Source: Frigoriglobus tundricola (GTDB taxonomy: Bacteria; Planctomycetota; Planctomycetia; Gemmatales; Gemmataceae). From it: a stretch of 64,000 nt of DNA. The DNA lies in NCBI RefSeq assembly GCF_013128195.2, contig NZ_CP053452.2:7874001-7938000 (forward strand), read 5' to 3'. Below, one piece after another: positions 35,001 to 41,390 of this stretch. The translations under genes and the position numbers were made by a program. The first letter of the stretch is position 1, and every line of letters begins with the position of its first letter. Below the pieces are notes generated by a model. The model had not been told where the DNA came from. It worked only from the letters and a program-made list of their open reading frames with translations, and made no database searches.

Positions 35001-35207
35001 GTGAAATGCGAGTGCCGTCAGCCGGCCCGGTACGGAGATCGGAACGCCGATCTCCGCGCGCGGCGCATCAAAGAGTCGGACTTCGCCGGGCAACCCGAGA
35101 GCGAGGTACTCGCCGTTCGGGGAGTACGCAATCGCCGTCACTGCTGGCGGCGCGGCCGTGGCGACCGCGGGGACGACGAGCAGCACGGCAGCGAGAACAC
35201 GCGACAT
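32034..35207 (-). CDS. secreted WD40-repeat / PPC-domain protein
   Basis: 1057-residue exported protein with a signal peptide (MSRVLAAVLLVVPAVATAAP). Residues about 22-335 are a WD40 propeller with repeats such as YALAFSPDGRTLATAGYDRVIHLWD and YGLSFHPDGKLLASAGADRAVKVWD. After a linker come an IPT/TIG-like domain, a PPC (pre-peptidase C-terminal) domain (VDYFRFVANAGDQIGVQTVAAE), a second long beta-rich region with another PPC-like stretch (AHFAAKRGERLIVEVLARRAG), and C-terminal Ig-like modules. It has no enzyme motif I can identify. It is last in a minus-strand set with DUF1501 and DUF1549/1553 genes, a common planctomycete arrangement. It probably binds or presents something at the cell surface. 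Confidence 0.92.
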   Translation of the reverse strand: MSRVLAAVLLVVPAVATAAPPAVTAIAYSPNGEYLALGLPGEVRLFDAPRAEIGVPISVPGRLTALAFHPIQRWIAVAHGDAGKSGLLGLHPIAGSGSGPRVAIEAHRDAIYALAFSPDGRTLATAGYDRVIHLWDLSPDAQLAKAPRLTLKDHSDAIYGLSFHPDGKLLASAGADRAVKVWDTATGKRLYTLSDATDWVYAVAWSPDKKHLAASGVDKSLRVWAADAEGGKLVGTAFAHEKPVWRLAYSADGSVLYTAGEDRIVKSWDAGKLAERKVYATQPDAILDFALRPDGKQFALARFDGAAVVIDTAAGKAVAEPLAAKGASKGNAVDASRADQPKVETLSPSGATRGTTVRVRVSGTNLGQVTAITANVPDVRVRLAPVGWDPARLELDVTIGAAAPVGAVPFTFTSAGGKSTQAAFAIDRYAAVQEVGNTDSARTAMPVKLPVTVLGVVDRAGDVDYFRFVANAGDQIGVQTVAAEVGSKLDSALVLTDDAGTVLADGTTALGYTVRRPGTYAIGIRDREFRGGPNFTYRLHIGDVPVVTGVFPLAVQRGRTASVHVSGVNLAPGATVGVTTKVSVPADAVPGSKVAVALPDTVTGAVGKAEVTVSEFPAVVLDPATGGDIRVPGSADGILTKPNEAQTAHFAAKRGERLIVEVLARRAGSPVDSVIEILDPAGKPVPVATLRCTAKTHVTFRDHDSGSPGIRLDAWNELGIDDYLFVNGDLMRILELPKGPDDDCEFYQTAGRRVGFLGTTPAHHSMGLPMYKVELHPPGKTFPPNGMPVFTLNYRNDDGGPGYGKDSCLHFDPPADGTYQVRVSDARGAFGPAHAFRVTVRPPRPGFTITANVNSPSLLSGGAVPIDVTVSRTDGFDGRVDVALKDVPTGFTAPATFVEAGQNETAFGLYGEANAALPTKPDVKLVASATIGGKEVTHEIPLRLPMRIGTGEIATTVREQTVRLQPGKETRFTVDIARQGKFAGRVPLEVKGLPHGVRVLNVGLNGILVTERETSREVVLYAEPWVKPMDRPIVVFARREGADGEFAAKPLTLRVEK

Positions 35208-35228
35208 GGTGCGAACCTGCGAAGAGGA

Positions 35229-35597
35229 TTAACGGAAGAGGGCCATCGCGGACCCGGCCGCCGCCAACAACGTGACGAAAACTACAAGAGCGCTCGAACA
35301 CCCGGCGCACCCCTCCCCGCATCCACACAGGACTTCGAGTGCGGTGCCCACACCTTCGACCGCCGCTTCGACCGCCGCTCCGGCCACGTCGGCCGCTCCG
35401 CGGATTGCACCGGCGGCGAGGTCGCCCCCGAGATTCGACTCCTCAACACCCGCGTCGATCAGGTCGCCGCTATCGCGCCAATCGGCCCCCTGTATTTTGC
35501 TCTCCTCTTCCGCATCCTGCTTCGGCGGTGGCTCCGAGGGGTTCGGGAGCGGGTTGTTCGCGGGAATCGGGTCGGGTGGATCGTCGGAGGTAGCCAT
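35229..35597 (-). CDS. small Cys-rich membrane protein
   Basis: 122-residue protein of unknown family. The N-terminal half is Pro/Asp/Glu-rich (PPDPIPANNPLPNPSEPPP), followed by an Ala/Gly helix-prone part with GAIRGAADVAGAAVEAAVEG, a compact cysteine cluster CGCGEGCAGC, and a C-terminal membrane helix (ALVVFVTLLAAAGSAMALF). It starts 13 bases after the DUF1549 stop and ends 21 bases before the WD40/PPC start, so it is embedded in that operon. The four closely spaced cysteines next to the membrane suggest a metal or disulfide function, which is inference. Confidence 0.7.
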   Translation of the reverse strand: MATSDDPPDPIPANNPLPNPSEPPPKQDAEEESKIQGADWRDSGDLIDAGVEESNLGGDLAAGAIRGAADVAGAAVEAAVEGVGTALEVLCGCGEGCAGCSSALVVFVTLLAAAGSAMALFR

Positions 35598-35610
35598 TGG
35601 GCGTCTCGGG

Positions 35611-38094
35611 TCAGTGGTTGAACAGGAACTCGCGGCCCGTGAGGACCGCCCACAAGAAATCTTCGACCCCTTCGCGGCGAGATTGCGCCCCGCCCTTTGC
35701 CGCTTCGGTCATGATCGCCAGAAACCGCTTCCGCTCGGTGTCAGTGGGCTCGCGCGACAGGGCTAGTCTGAAGGTCTGGGCCACGATCTGCTCGTCGGTC
35801 CACCCGACCGTGATCCACTTCGCGACGACCGAGTTCTTGTCGCGCAACTTGTCGTTGAGTGTGTAGCCGTTGTTGAGGTGAAGCGCCTGAGTGACGCTCG
35901 CGTCGGAGGTGCGCTCACACGCACACGTCTGCACGCGCTCGGCGCGCCCGAAGGCGTCGAGAAACTGCGAGGTGACGAGCGAGTCGGGCACTTGCGTCGC
36001 CCGCGTGCCGGCGGGGTACGCGCTGATTGGCGTGCTGGCGTCGCCGGCCGCAGAGTTGATCTTGTCGAACGGCGTCGGCACGCCGGTCACGTCGGAGTAC
36101 GCATCAAGAATCACCTCGCCCGGGAGCCGGCGGAGCAGGAAACGGGAGTAGAACCGGTCGTCGCTCGCGCTCTCGGGTCGCGCCCGCGAAGAACGCTGGT
36201 AGGCGGCCGAGTTGAGGATCACGCGCATCAGGTGCTTCACGTCGTACTTGTGCTGAACGAAATCGGCCGCGAGCGCGTCGAACAGTTCGCGGTTGGAGGG
36301 CGGGTTCGTCTCACGCAGGTCGTCCTCGGCCTCCACCAGTCCGCGGCCCATGTAGTTCCGCCACACGCGGTTCACGAGCGCCTTGGCGAAGTACGGGTTG
36401 TCCGCGGCGGTGAGCCAGTCGGTGAAGTACGCTCGCCTGTCGGCGGGCGCGTCGAGGGGCAGCGGCTTGGAGTCGAACGGCGTCGGCGGCATCGCGACCC
36501 CGCGCCGCAGGTGGAGCGCGTCGCCTTCGGGCCGGCTCTGCACGAGTACCTCGCCGCCGCGGTCGCCGTTTTTCAGCCCCACGCGGGAGAACAGGTTCGT
36601 GAACGCCCAATACTGGTCCTGGGTCCATTTCTCCAGCGGGTGGTTGTGGCACTTCGCGCACCCGACCGACATGCCGAGGAAGGTGAGCGAGGTCGCTTCG
36701 GCGAGTTCGCTCACGTCCTTGTGCAGCACGAAATAGTTGCCCGCACCATTGGTGAGGGTGCTCCCGCTCGCGGTCAAGATGTCGCGTGCGAAGGCGTCCC
36801 ACGGGCGGTTGTCGGCCACGCTCTGCCGGATCTTGCGGTAGAACGCCCACATCGCCGGTTGCGGCAGCTTGCGGCTGGACACGAGCAACAGATCGGCCCA
36901 CTTCTGCGCCCAGTAATCAACAAAGGCCGGGTGATCGAGCAGCGTGTCGATGAGCTTCGCGCGCTTCTTCGGATCGCTGTTCGCGAGGAACGCGGCAACC
37001 TGCTCTGGAGTCGGCAGGATGCCACAGGTGTCGAGGTACGCGCGGCGAATGAATTCCGCGTCGCTGCACGGGTCGGCCGGCGGGAGTTGCAGGAGTTGGA
37101 GCTTCTTGAGGACGAACTCATCGACGAAGTTGTTCCGCGGTGATTTCGCGAACACCTCGGTGTTCACGTCGTTAGGGAAGGGGGTGGTGACCGTCAGCGT
37201 CGTCACTTTCGTCCCGAAGCCGACCGTGATTGCTGCTTCGCCGTTACCAACGGGTGTGATGACGCCGTCCTCGCTGACGCGCGCGACCAGCTCCTCGCTC
37301 GACCCGAACCGCGCCCAGCGGGTCACGTCCTCGCTCGTGCCGTCGGAGTAGGTGGCTCGCACAATCGCGCGGAACGTGTGCTTCTTGTCTTTCGGGTTCA
37401 CAAGAATCGCGGGCGGGAACACGTCCAGCCGTTCGAGCGTGGCGTCGTTAGCTTTCGGCCCCGGTGCGCCGGCCGCTATCCATTCGAGCAGCACCTTAAA
37501 GTGCGGCGAATCCTCGGTGAACCGGGTACCGCCGCCGTGGGGCACCGCGCGCGTGGCCTTGGCGAGTGCAAGACTAATGGCCGGCTTGGTGAGATCGACG
37601 CGGCGGCCGAGCGCCTGCCGGGTCGTGACGAACCAGTCGGTCTCGGGGTCGTAACCACGGAGCGAGAGTTTGAAGCCGCCCTTACCAGCCAGCGCGCCGT
37701 GACAGGCGCCGGCGTTGCACCCAGATCGTGTCAGAGTCGGGATGACGTGATTGCGGAAGCTCCAGTCGCCGGGTTTCTCGCCGATGACCGTCATCGGAAC
37801 CGTCACGCGCGTTGAACCGACGGTGACGGTGACCTTCGCTTCTCCCGCGCCCACAGCGAGAATCGCACCGGTCGCGTCCACTTTGGCGCTCGCCTCGCTC
37901 GAGGACGCGAACGTGGCGCTGGCGGTCACGTCGCGTACGGCGCGGCCGTTCTCCTCCTCGACAACCACGAGTTGCTGAGTGCGGTTCGGGCCACTGAGTT
38001 TGATATCAGCCGGGTACACGCGCAAATCGGCCGCCGGAGCGGTTGGCGCGACCGCCCACAGCGCGAGAACGCAGAACGTGTATCGGAGGTGCAT
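35611..38094 (-). CDS. DUF1549/DUF1553 (PSD1-type) secreted cytochrome-like protein
   Basis: 827-residue homologue of the protein at 14869, in the opposite strand. It has a signal peptide (MHLRYTFCVLALWAVAPTAPA), a Big_2-like domain, and a C-x4-C-H motif in SGCNAGACHGALAGKGG. It then has DUF1549 (FVDEFVLKKLQLLQLPPADPCSDAEFIRRAYLDTCGILP) with the C-x2-C-H site CAKCHNHPLEKW, and DUF1553 (FAKALVNRVWRNYMGRGLVEAEDD) ending TGREFLFNH. It lies directly downstream of the DUF1501 gene, its expected partner, separated by 151 bases containing a dispersed repeat. Its likely site is the periplasm; the chemical role is unproven. Confidence 0.93.
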   Translation of the reverse strand: MHLRYTFCVLALWAVAPTAPAADLRVYPADIKLSGPNRTQQLVVVEEENGRAVRDVTASATFASSSEASAKVDATGAILAVGAGEAKVTVTVGSTRVTVPMTVIGEKPGDWSFRNHVIPTLTRSGCNAGACHGALAGKGGFKLSLRGYDPETDWFVTTRQALGRRVDLTKPAISLALAKATRAVPHGGGTRFTEDSPHFKVLLEWIAAGAPGPKANDATLERLDVFPPAILVNPKDKKHTFRAIVRATYSDGTSEDVTRWARFGSSEELVARVSEDGVITPVGNGEAAITVGFGTKVTTLTVTTPFPNDVNTEVFAKSPRNNFVDEFVLKKLQLLQLPPADPCSDAEFIRRAYLDTCGILPTPEQVAAFLANSDPKKRAKLIDTLLDHPAFVDYWAQKWADLLLVSSRKLPQPAMWAFYRKIRQSVADNRPWDAFARDILTASGSTLTNGAGNYFVLHKDVSELAEATSLTFLGMSVGCAKCHNHPLEKWTQDQYWAFTNLFSRVGLKNGDRGGEVLVQSRPEGDALHLRRGVAMPPTPFDSKPLPLDAPADRRAYFTDWLTAADNPYFAKALVNRVWRNYMGRGLVEAEDDLRETNPPSNRELFDALAADFVQHKYDVKHLMRVILNSAAYQRSSRARPESASDDRFYSRFLLRRLPGEVILDAYSDVTGVPTPFDKINSAAGDASTPISAYPAGTRATQVPDSLVTSQFLDAFGRAERVQTCACERTSDASVTQALHLNNGYTLNDKLRDKNSVVAKWITVGWTDEQIVAQTFRLALSREPTDTERKRFLAIMTEAAKGGAQSRREGVEDFLWAVLTGREFLFNH

Positions 38095-38146
38095 GTCTGG
38101 CCCGGTTGTATGGGTGGCGCATATCCGATCCGGGTGGAGGCGTTTT

Positions 38147-38214
38147 TCTTTGTGGCACAGGCTTTCTAGCTTGCGCTTCCAGGCGCACAGCCTGGAAAGC
38201 CTGTGCCACGAAGA
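38147..38214. repeat. dispersed palindromic repeat, GTGGCACAGGCTTTC type
   Basis: GTGGCACAGGCTTTC (38152-38166) is repeated inverted as GAAAGCCTGTGCCAC (38195-38209), with further near-matching TTCTT/AAGAA outside and a second hairpin (CTTCCAGGCGCACAGCCTGG) inside. A related partial copy lies at 28971-29008. It separates the DUF1501 and DUF1549 genes. Confidence 0.75.
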
Positions 38215-38245
38215 ACCAGTGCCGCCCGCTCAACCGGATCATGGA

Positions 38246-39613
38246 TTAGAACAACTCGGCGATCGGCTTCAGCGCGTAATCGACCATCGGCATCGGGCGG
38301 TTCTGCGGGCCGGGCAGTTCCTTGTGCGGATCGAGCCCCAGCCCCTTGTAGATCGTCGCGGCGATCTCGCCCGGCGTGACCGGCCGCGTCTTCGGGGCGT
38401 AGCCCTGTTCGTCCGTTTCGCCGACGACGCGCCCGCCCTTGATCGGACCGCCGCCCATGACGACCGTCCAGGCGCCCGGGTGGTGGTCGCGCCCGCCCGC
38501 CGGGTTCACCTTCGGCGTCCGGCCGAACTCGCCCAGCGCGACCACCATCGTGTTCGACAACAGCCCGCGGGTGTCCAGGTCCTCGAGCAGCGCCGAGTAC
38601 GCCTGATCGAAGTTCGGCGCGACCTCCTTCGACATCTGAACGATGTCGGTAAACGGCTTGGACCCGTGGATGTCCCAGGTCACCTCGTCGAACACCGTCT
38701 CGAACATGTTGACCGTCACGAACCGCACCCCGGCTTCGATCAGCCGGCGGGCCATGAGGCAGCACTGGCCGAACCGGGTGCGGCCGTAGCGCTCGCGCGT
38801 CTTCTCCGGTTCCTTTTCGAGGGCGAAGGCTTCCCGCGCCTTGGCGCTGGACATCAGTTTGTACGCGAGTTTGAAGTTGTCGTCGAGTTGTTTGACCTGC
38901 TCGCTTTGCTCGAACGCGTTCGTCGCCCCGTCGACCGCGTCGCGGAGCTTCTGGCGCCGCTCGGCGCGGATCGCGGAGATGTACTCGGGCGGGAGCAGGT
39001 CCGGCACCTTGAAGCCGGGCGCGTTCGGATCGGCGTTCAAGATGAACGGGTCGTGGGGCTTGCCCAGGTAGCCCGCGGTGTGCCCGTGCGGCAAGTTGCC
39101 GCCGGTCCGTCCGATCGGCTTGGGGAGCAGGACGTGCGCCGGGAGTTCGCCCCGCCCGCCCTTGAGATAGCCCAGTGTGCACCCGACGTGCGGGTGCTCC
39201 ACGCCGCCCGTGAACAGCCGGCCCGTCTGCATCATCTGGTGGCCGGTGTCGTGAACGGCGGTCGCCGTGTGATAGACGCTGCGCACGAGTGAGAACTTGT
39301 CCGCGTGATTTGCCATCCGTGGGAAGATTTCGCTGATCTCGAGCCCGCTGACGCGCGTCTTGATCGGCCGGAACGGCCCGCGGATCTCGGCCGGGGCGTT
39401 GGGCTTCAGGTCCCAGGTGTCCAGTTGGCTCGGCCCGCCCACGAGGAACAACATGATGCCGTTCACATCGTCATCGGTGCCGGTTGCGGCCTTGGCCCGC
39501 TGGAGGTCAGGTAACGTCAGGCCGAGCGGGAGAAGCGCCCCGGCATGAAGGAAGTCGCGGCGCGACAGACCATCACAGAACGTGGCGGGGCGGTCGGCGT
39601 CCAGCCTGATCAT
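38246..39613 (-). CDS. DUF1501 family secreted protein
   Basis: 455-residue DUF1501 protein, homologous to the one at 12269. It has a twin-arginine-type N-terminus (LSRRDFLHAGALLPLGLTLPDL) and family motifs GIMLFLVGGPSQLDTWDLKPNAPAEIRGPF, then FGQCCLMARRLIEAGVRFVTVN, TWDIHG, TMVVALGEFGRTPKVNPAGGRDHHPGAW and the C-terminal PVTPGEIAATIYKGLGLDP. It is the first gene of the minus-strand operon DUF1501, DUF1549/1553, small membrane protein, WD40/PPC. Its own promoter should lie in the A/T-richer 39614-39841 stretch. Confidence 0.95.
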   Translation of the reverse strand: MIRLDADRPATFCDGLSRRDFLHAGALLPLGLTLPDLQRAKAATGTDDDVNGIMLFLVGGPSQLDTWDLKPNAPAEIRGPFRPIKTRVSGLEISEIFPRMANHADKFSLVRSVYHTATAVHDTGHQMMQTGRLFTGGVEHPHVGCTLGYLKGGRGELPAHVLLPKPIGRTGGNLPHGHTAGYLGKPHDPFILNADPNAPGFKVPDLLPPEYISAIRAERRQKLRDAVDGATNAFEQSEQVKQLDDNFKLAYKLMSSAKAREAFALEKEPEKTRERYGRTRFGQCCLMARRLIEAGVRFVTVNMFETVFDEVTWDIHGSKPFTDIVQMSKEVAPNFDQAYSALLEDLDTRGLLSNTMVVALGEFGRTPKVNPAGGRDHHPGAWTVVMGGGPIKGGRVVGETDEQGYAPKTRPVTPGEIAATIYKGLGLDPHKELPGPQNRPMPMVDYALKPIAELF

Positions 39614-39712
39614 GGGTGCGACTCACGAAGAGGCGGTGAGCTATAACTCCTTTCTAACTAACCGATTTGCTGCTTGTGAGCAACGAGAAAGACGGTTGTT
39701 CCGAATAGAAGA

Positions 39713-39819
39713 GACGAGAGCCGCAGATCAACGCAGAAGAACGCAAATCAGAGAAAGAACAGAATGGATTGTTCTTCTTCCGATCTGAATTATTCAGCAG
39801 TTGAACTGCGGCTCTCGTC
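39713..39819. repeat. inverted repeat with CCGCAGATCAACGCAG core, A/T-rich spacer
   Basis: GACGAGAGCCGCAG (39713-39726) pairs exactly with CTGCGGCTCTCGTC (39806-39819). The left arm runs into CCGCAGATCAACGCAGAAGAACGCAAATCAGAG, where an AACGCA(G/A)A motif recurs at about 12-base spacing. The stretch is clearly lower in GC than the surroundings. It lies between the convergent 3' end of the sigma54 regulator and the 5' end of the DUF1501 gene, both on minus. I recall similar CCGCAGAT...ACGCAGAT repeats in other planctomycetes. Confidence 0.65.
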
Positions 39820-39841
39820 GTCTTCAGCGTGAATTCGCGGC

Positions 39842-41293
39842 TCACTCCTCGTCCGCCTTAAACTCCTTCTTGTCAATGCCGTACTGCGAGATCTTGTCGG
39901 TGATGCTGCGGCGCGAGAGCCCGGTGATCTTCGCGCACTTGCCGACGTGGCCGCGGGTGCGTCGCAGCGCGCGGCTGATGTACCTCTTCTCGAACGCCGC
40001 GGTCAGTTCGTTGAGTTGTTCGGGCAGCTTGCGGGACAGATCGACCTGGAACGGGTGCTTCTGCCCGTCGGGCCGGCGCCCAACATCGGAGGGCAGGTCC
40101 TTCGGCCGGATGATCCCGTCGCGCGCCGTGACGCAGGCGCGCTCGATCGCGTTTTCGAGCTGCCGAACGTTCCCCGGCCAGGGACACTTCGTGAGCACGT
40201 CCATCGCCTCCACGCTCACGGTCGGCGGTTTCTGATTGGGGCGGCCGAACTTCTGGCAGAAGTGGCCGACCAGGACCGGGATATCTTCGGGGCGCTCGCG
40301 GAGCGGCGGCAGATCGATCCGTACGACGTTGAGGCGGTAGTAAAGGTCCTCGCGGAACTTGCCGTCCTTGACCATCTTCTCCATATCCTGGTGCGTCGCC
40401 GCGACCACGCGCACGTCCACCTCGATGGGTTCCACGCCGCCGACCCGCTCGAACTTCCGCTCTTGGAGAACGCGGAGCAGCTTGATCTGCATCGACATCG
40501 GCACGTCGCCGATCTCGTCGAGGAACAGGGTGCCTTGGTGGGCCAACTCGAACCGCCCGATCCGCTTCTTATCGGCCCCGGTGTACGAGCCCTTTTCGTG
40601 GCCGAACAGTTCGCTTTCCAAAAGGTTTTCGTTGAGCGCGCCGCAGTTGACGGCCACAAAAGGGCCGGGCCGGACCGCCGCCGATGCCTGGTGAATCGCC
40701 CGCGCGACTTGCTCTTTACCGGTGCCGGTTTCTCCGCGAATGATGACCGTCGAGGAGGTGTCCGCGATGTGGCTGATCAGTTCGAACACGTCGACCATTT
40801 TCGGGCTGCGGCTCAGCACGTTCTGGAACACGTGCCGGTCACCCAACTGCTGCCGCAGCGCCGTCACTTCGTCCTGGAGCGCGCGCTCGCGGAGCGCCCG
40901 CTGGACCAACAAGCAGAGGTGTTGAGGGTCCGACGGCTTGGTCAGGAAGTCGTAGGCGCCCATCCGCATCGCCTCGACCGCCTCCTTGATGCTGCCGTGG
41001 CCGGTCGTGACGATGACCGTCACCGGTATGTTCTCGGCCTGGATCGCCTCGATCAGCTTCATCCCGCCCACCTTCGGCATGCGAAGGTCCGTGATGACGA
41101 GGCTGTACGTTTTCTGACGCAGGAGCGCCAGGCCGCTCGCGCCGTCCTCGGCGGTATCGACTTCGAGCCCCAGGCTCACCTGGAGCAGTTCCTGGAGCGA
41201 GGCGCGGGTGTCCTCCAGGTCCTCGACCACGAGAACCCGTTGCGTCGAAGCCGCGGGCGGCACGGAAGATGCAAGAATGTTTTCATTCACCAT
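39842..41293 (-). CDS. sigma54-dependent response regulator (NtrC family)
   Basis: 483-residue transcription activator. The ATG at 41293 (MVNENILASSVPP) begins right before the receiver domain; the longer frame to 41506 has no family similarity and overlaps the divergent kinase. The receiver carries the acidic pair Glu24/Asp25 and phospho-acceptor Asp69 in LVITDLRMPKVGG. The AAA+ domain shows Walker A GETGTGKE, the sigma54-contact loop GSYTGA (GAFTGA in most), Walker B LFLDEIGD, R-finger region and PWPGNVRQLENAIERA. The C-terminus is a Fis-type HTH (CAKITGLSRRSITDKISQYGI). It is divergent from the large sensor kinase gene 97 bases away, suggesting they belong together. Confidence 0.95.
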   Translation of the reverse strand: MVNENILASSVPPAASTQRVLVVEDLEDTRASLQELLQVSLGLEVDTAEDGASGLALLRQKTYSLVITDLRMPKVGGMKLIEAIQAENIPVTVIVTTGHGSIKEAVEAMRMGAYDFLTKPSDPQHLCLLVQRALRERALQDEVTALRQQLGDRHVFQNVLSRSPKMVDVFELISHIADTSSTVIIRGETGTGKEQVARAIHQASAAVRPGPFVAVNCGALNENLLESELFGHEKGSYTGADKKRIGRFELAHQGTLFLDEIGDVPMSMQIKLLRVLQERKFERVGGVEPIEVDVRVVAATHQDMEKMVKDGKFREDLYYRLNVVRIDLPPLRERPEDIPVLVGHFCQKFGRPNQKPPTVSVEAMDVLTKCPWPGNVRQLENAIERACVTARDGIIRPKDLPSDVGRRPDGQKHPFQVDLSRKLPEQLNELTAAFEKRYISRALRRTRGHVGKCAKITGLSRRSITDKISQYGIDKKEFKADEE

Positions 41294-41390
41294 GCGCGGG
41301 ATTCCGGTTGGTGTCAGTCGTAAACACCATTGTATCGCAGGAGAGGGCGAGAGCGGAACCGGTCTGCCCACAGGTTCTTTCAGGTGAGCC

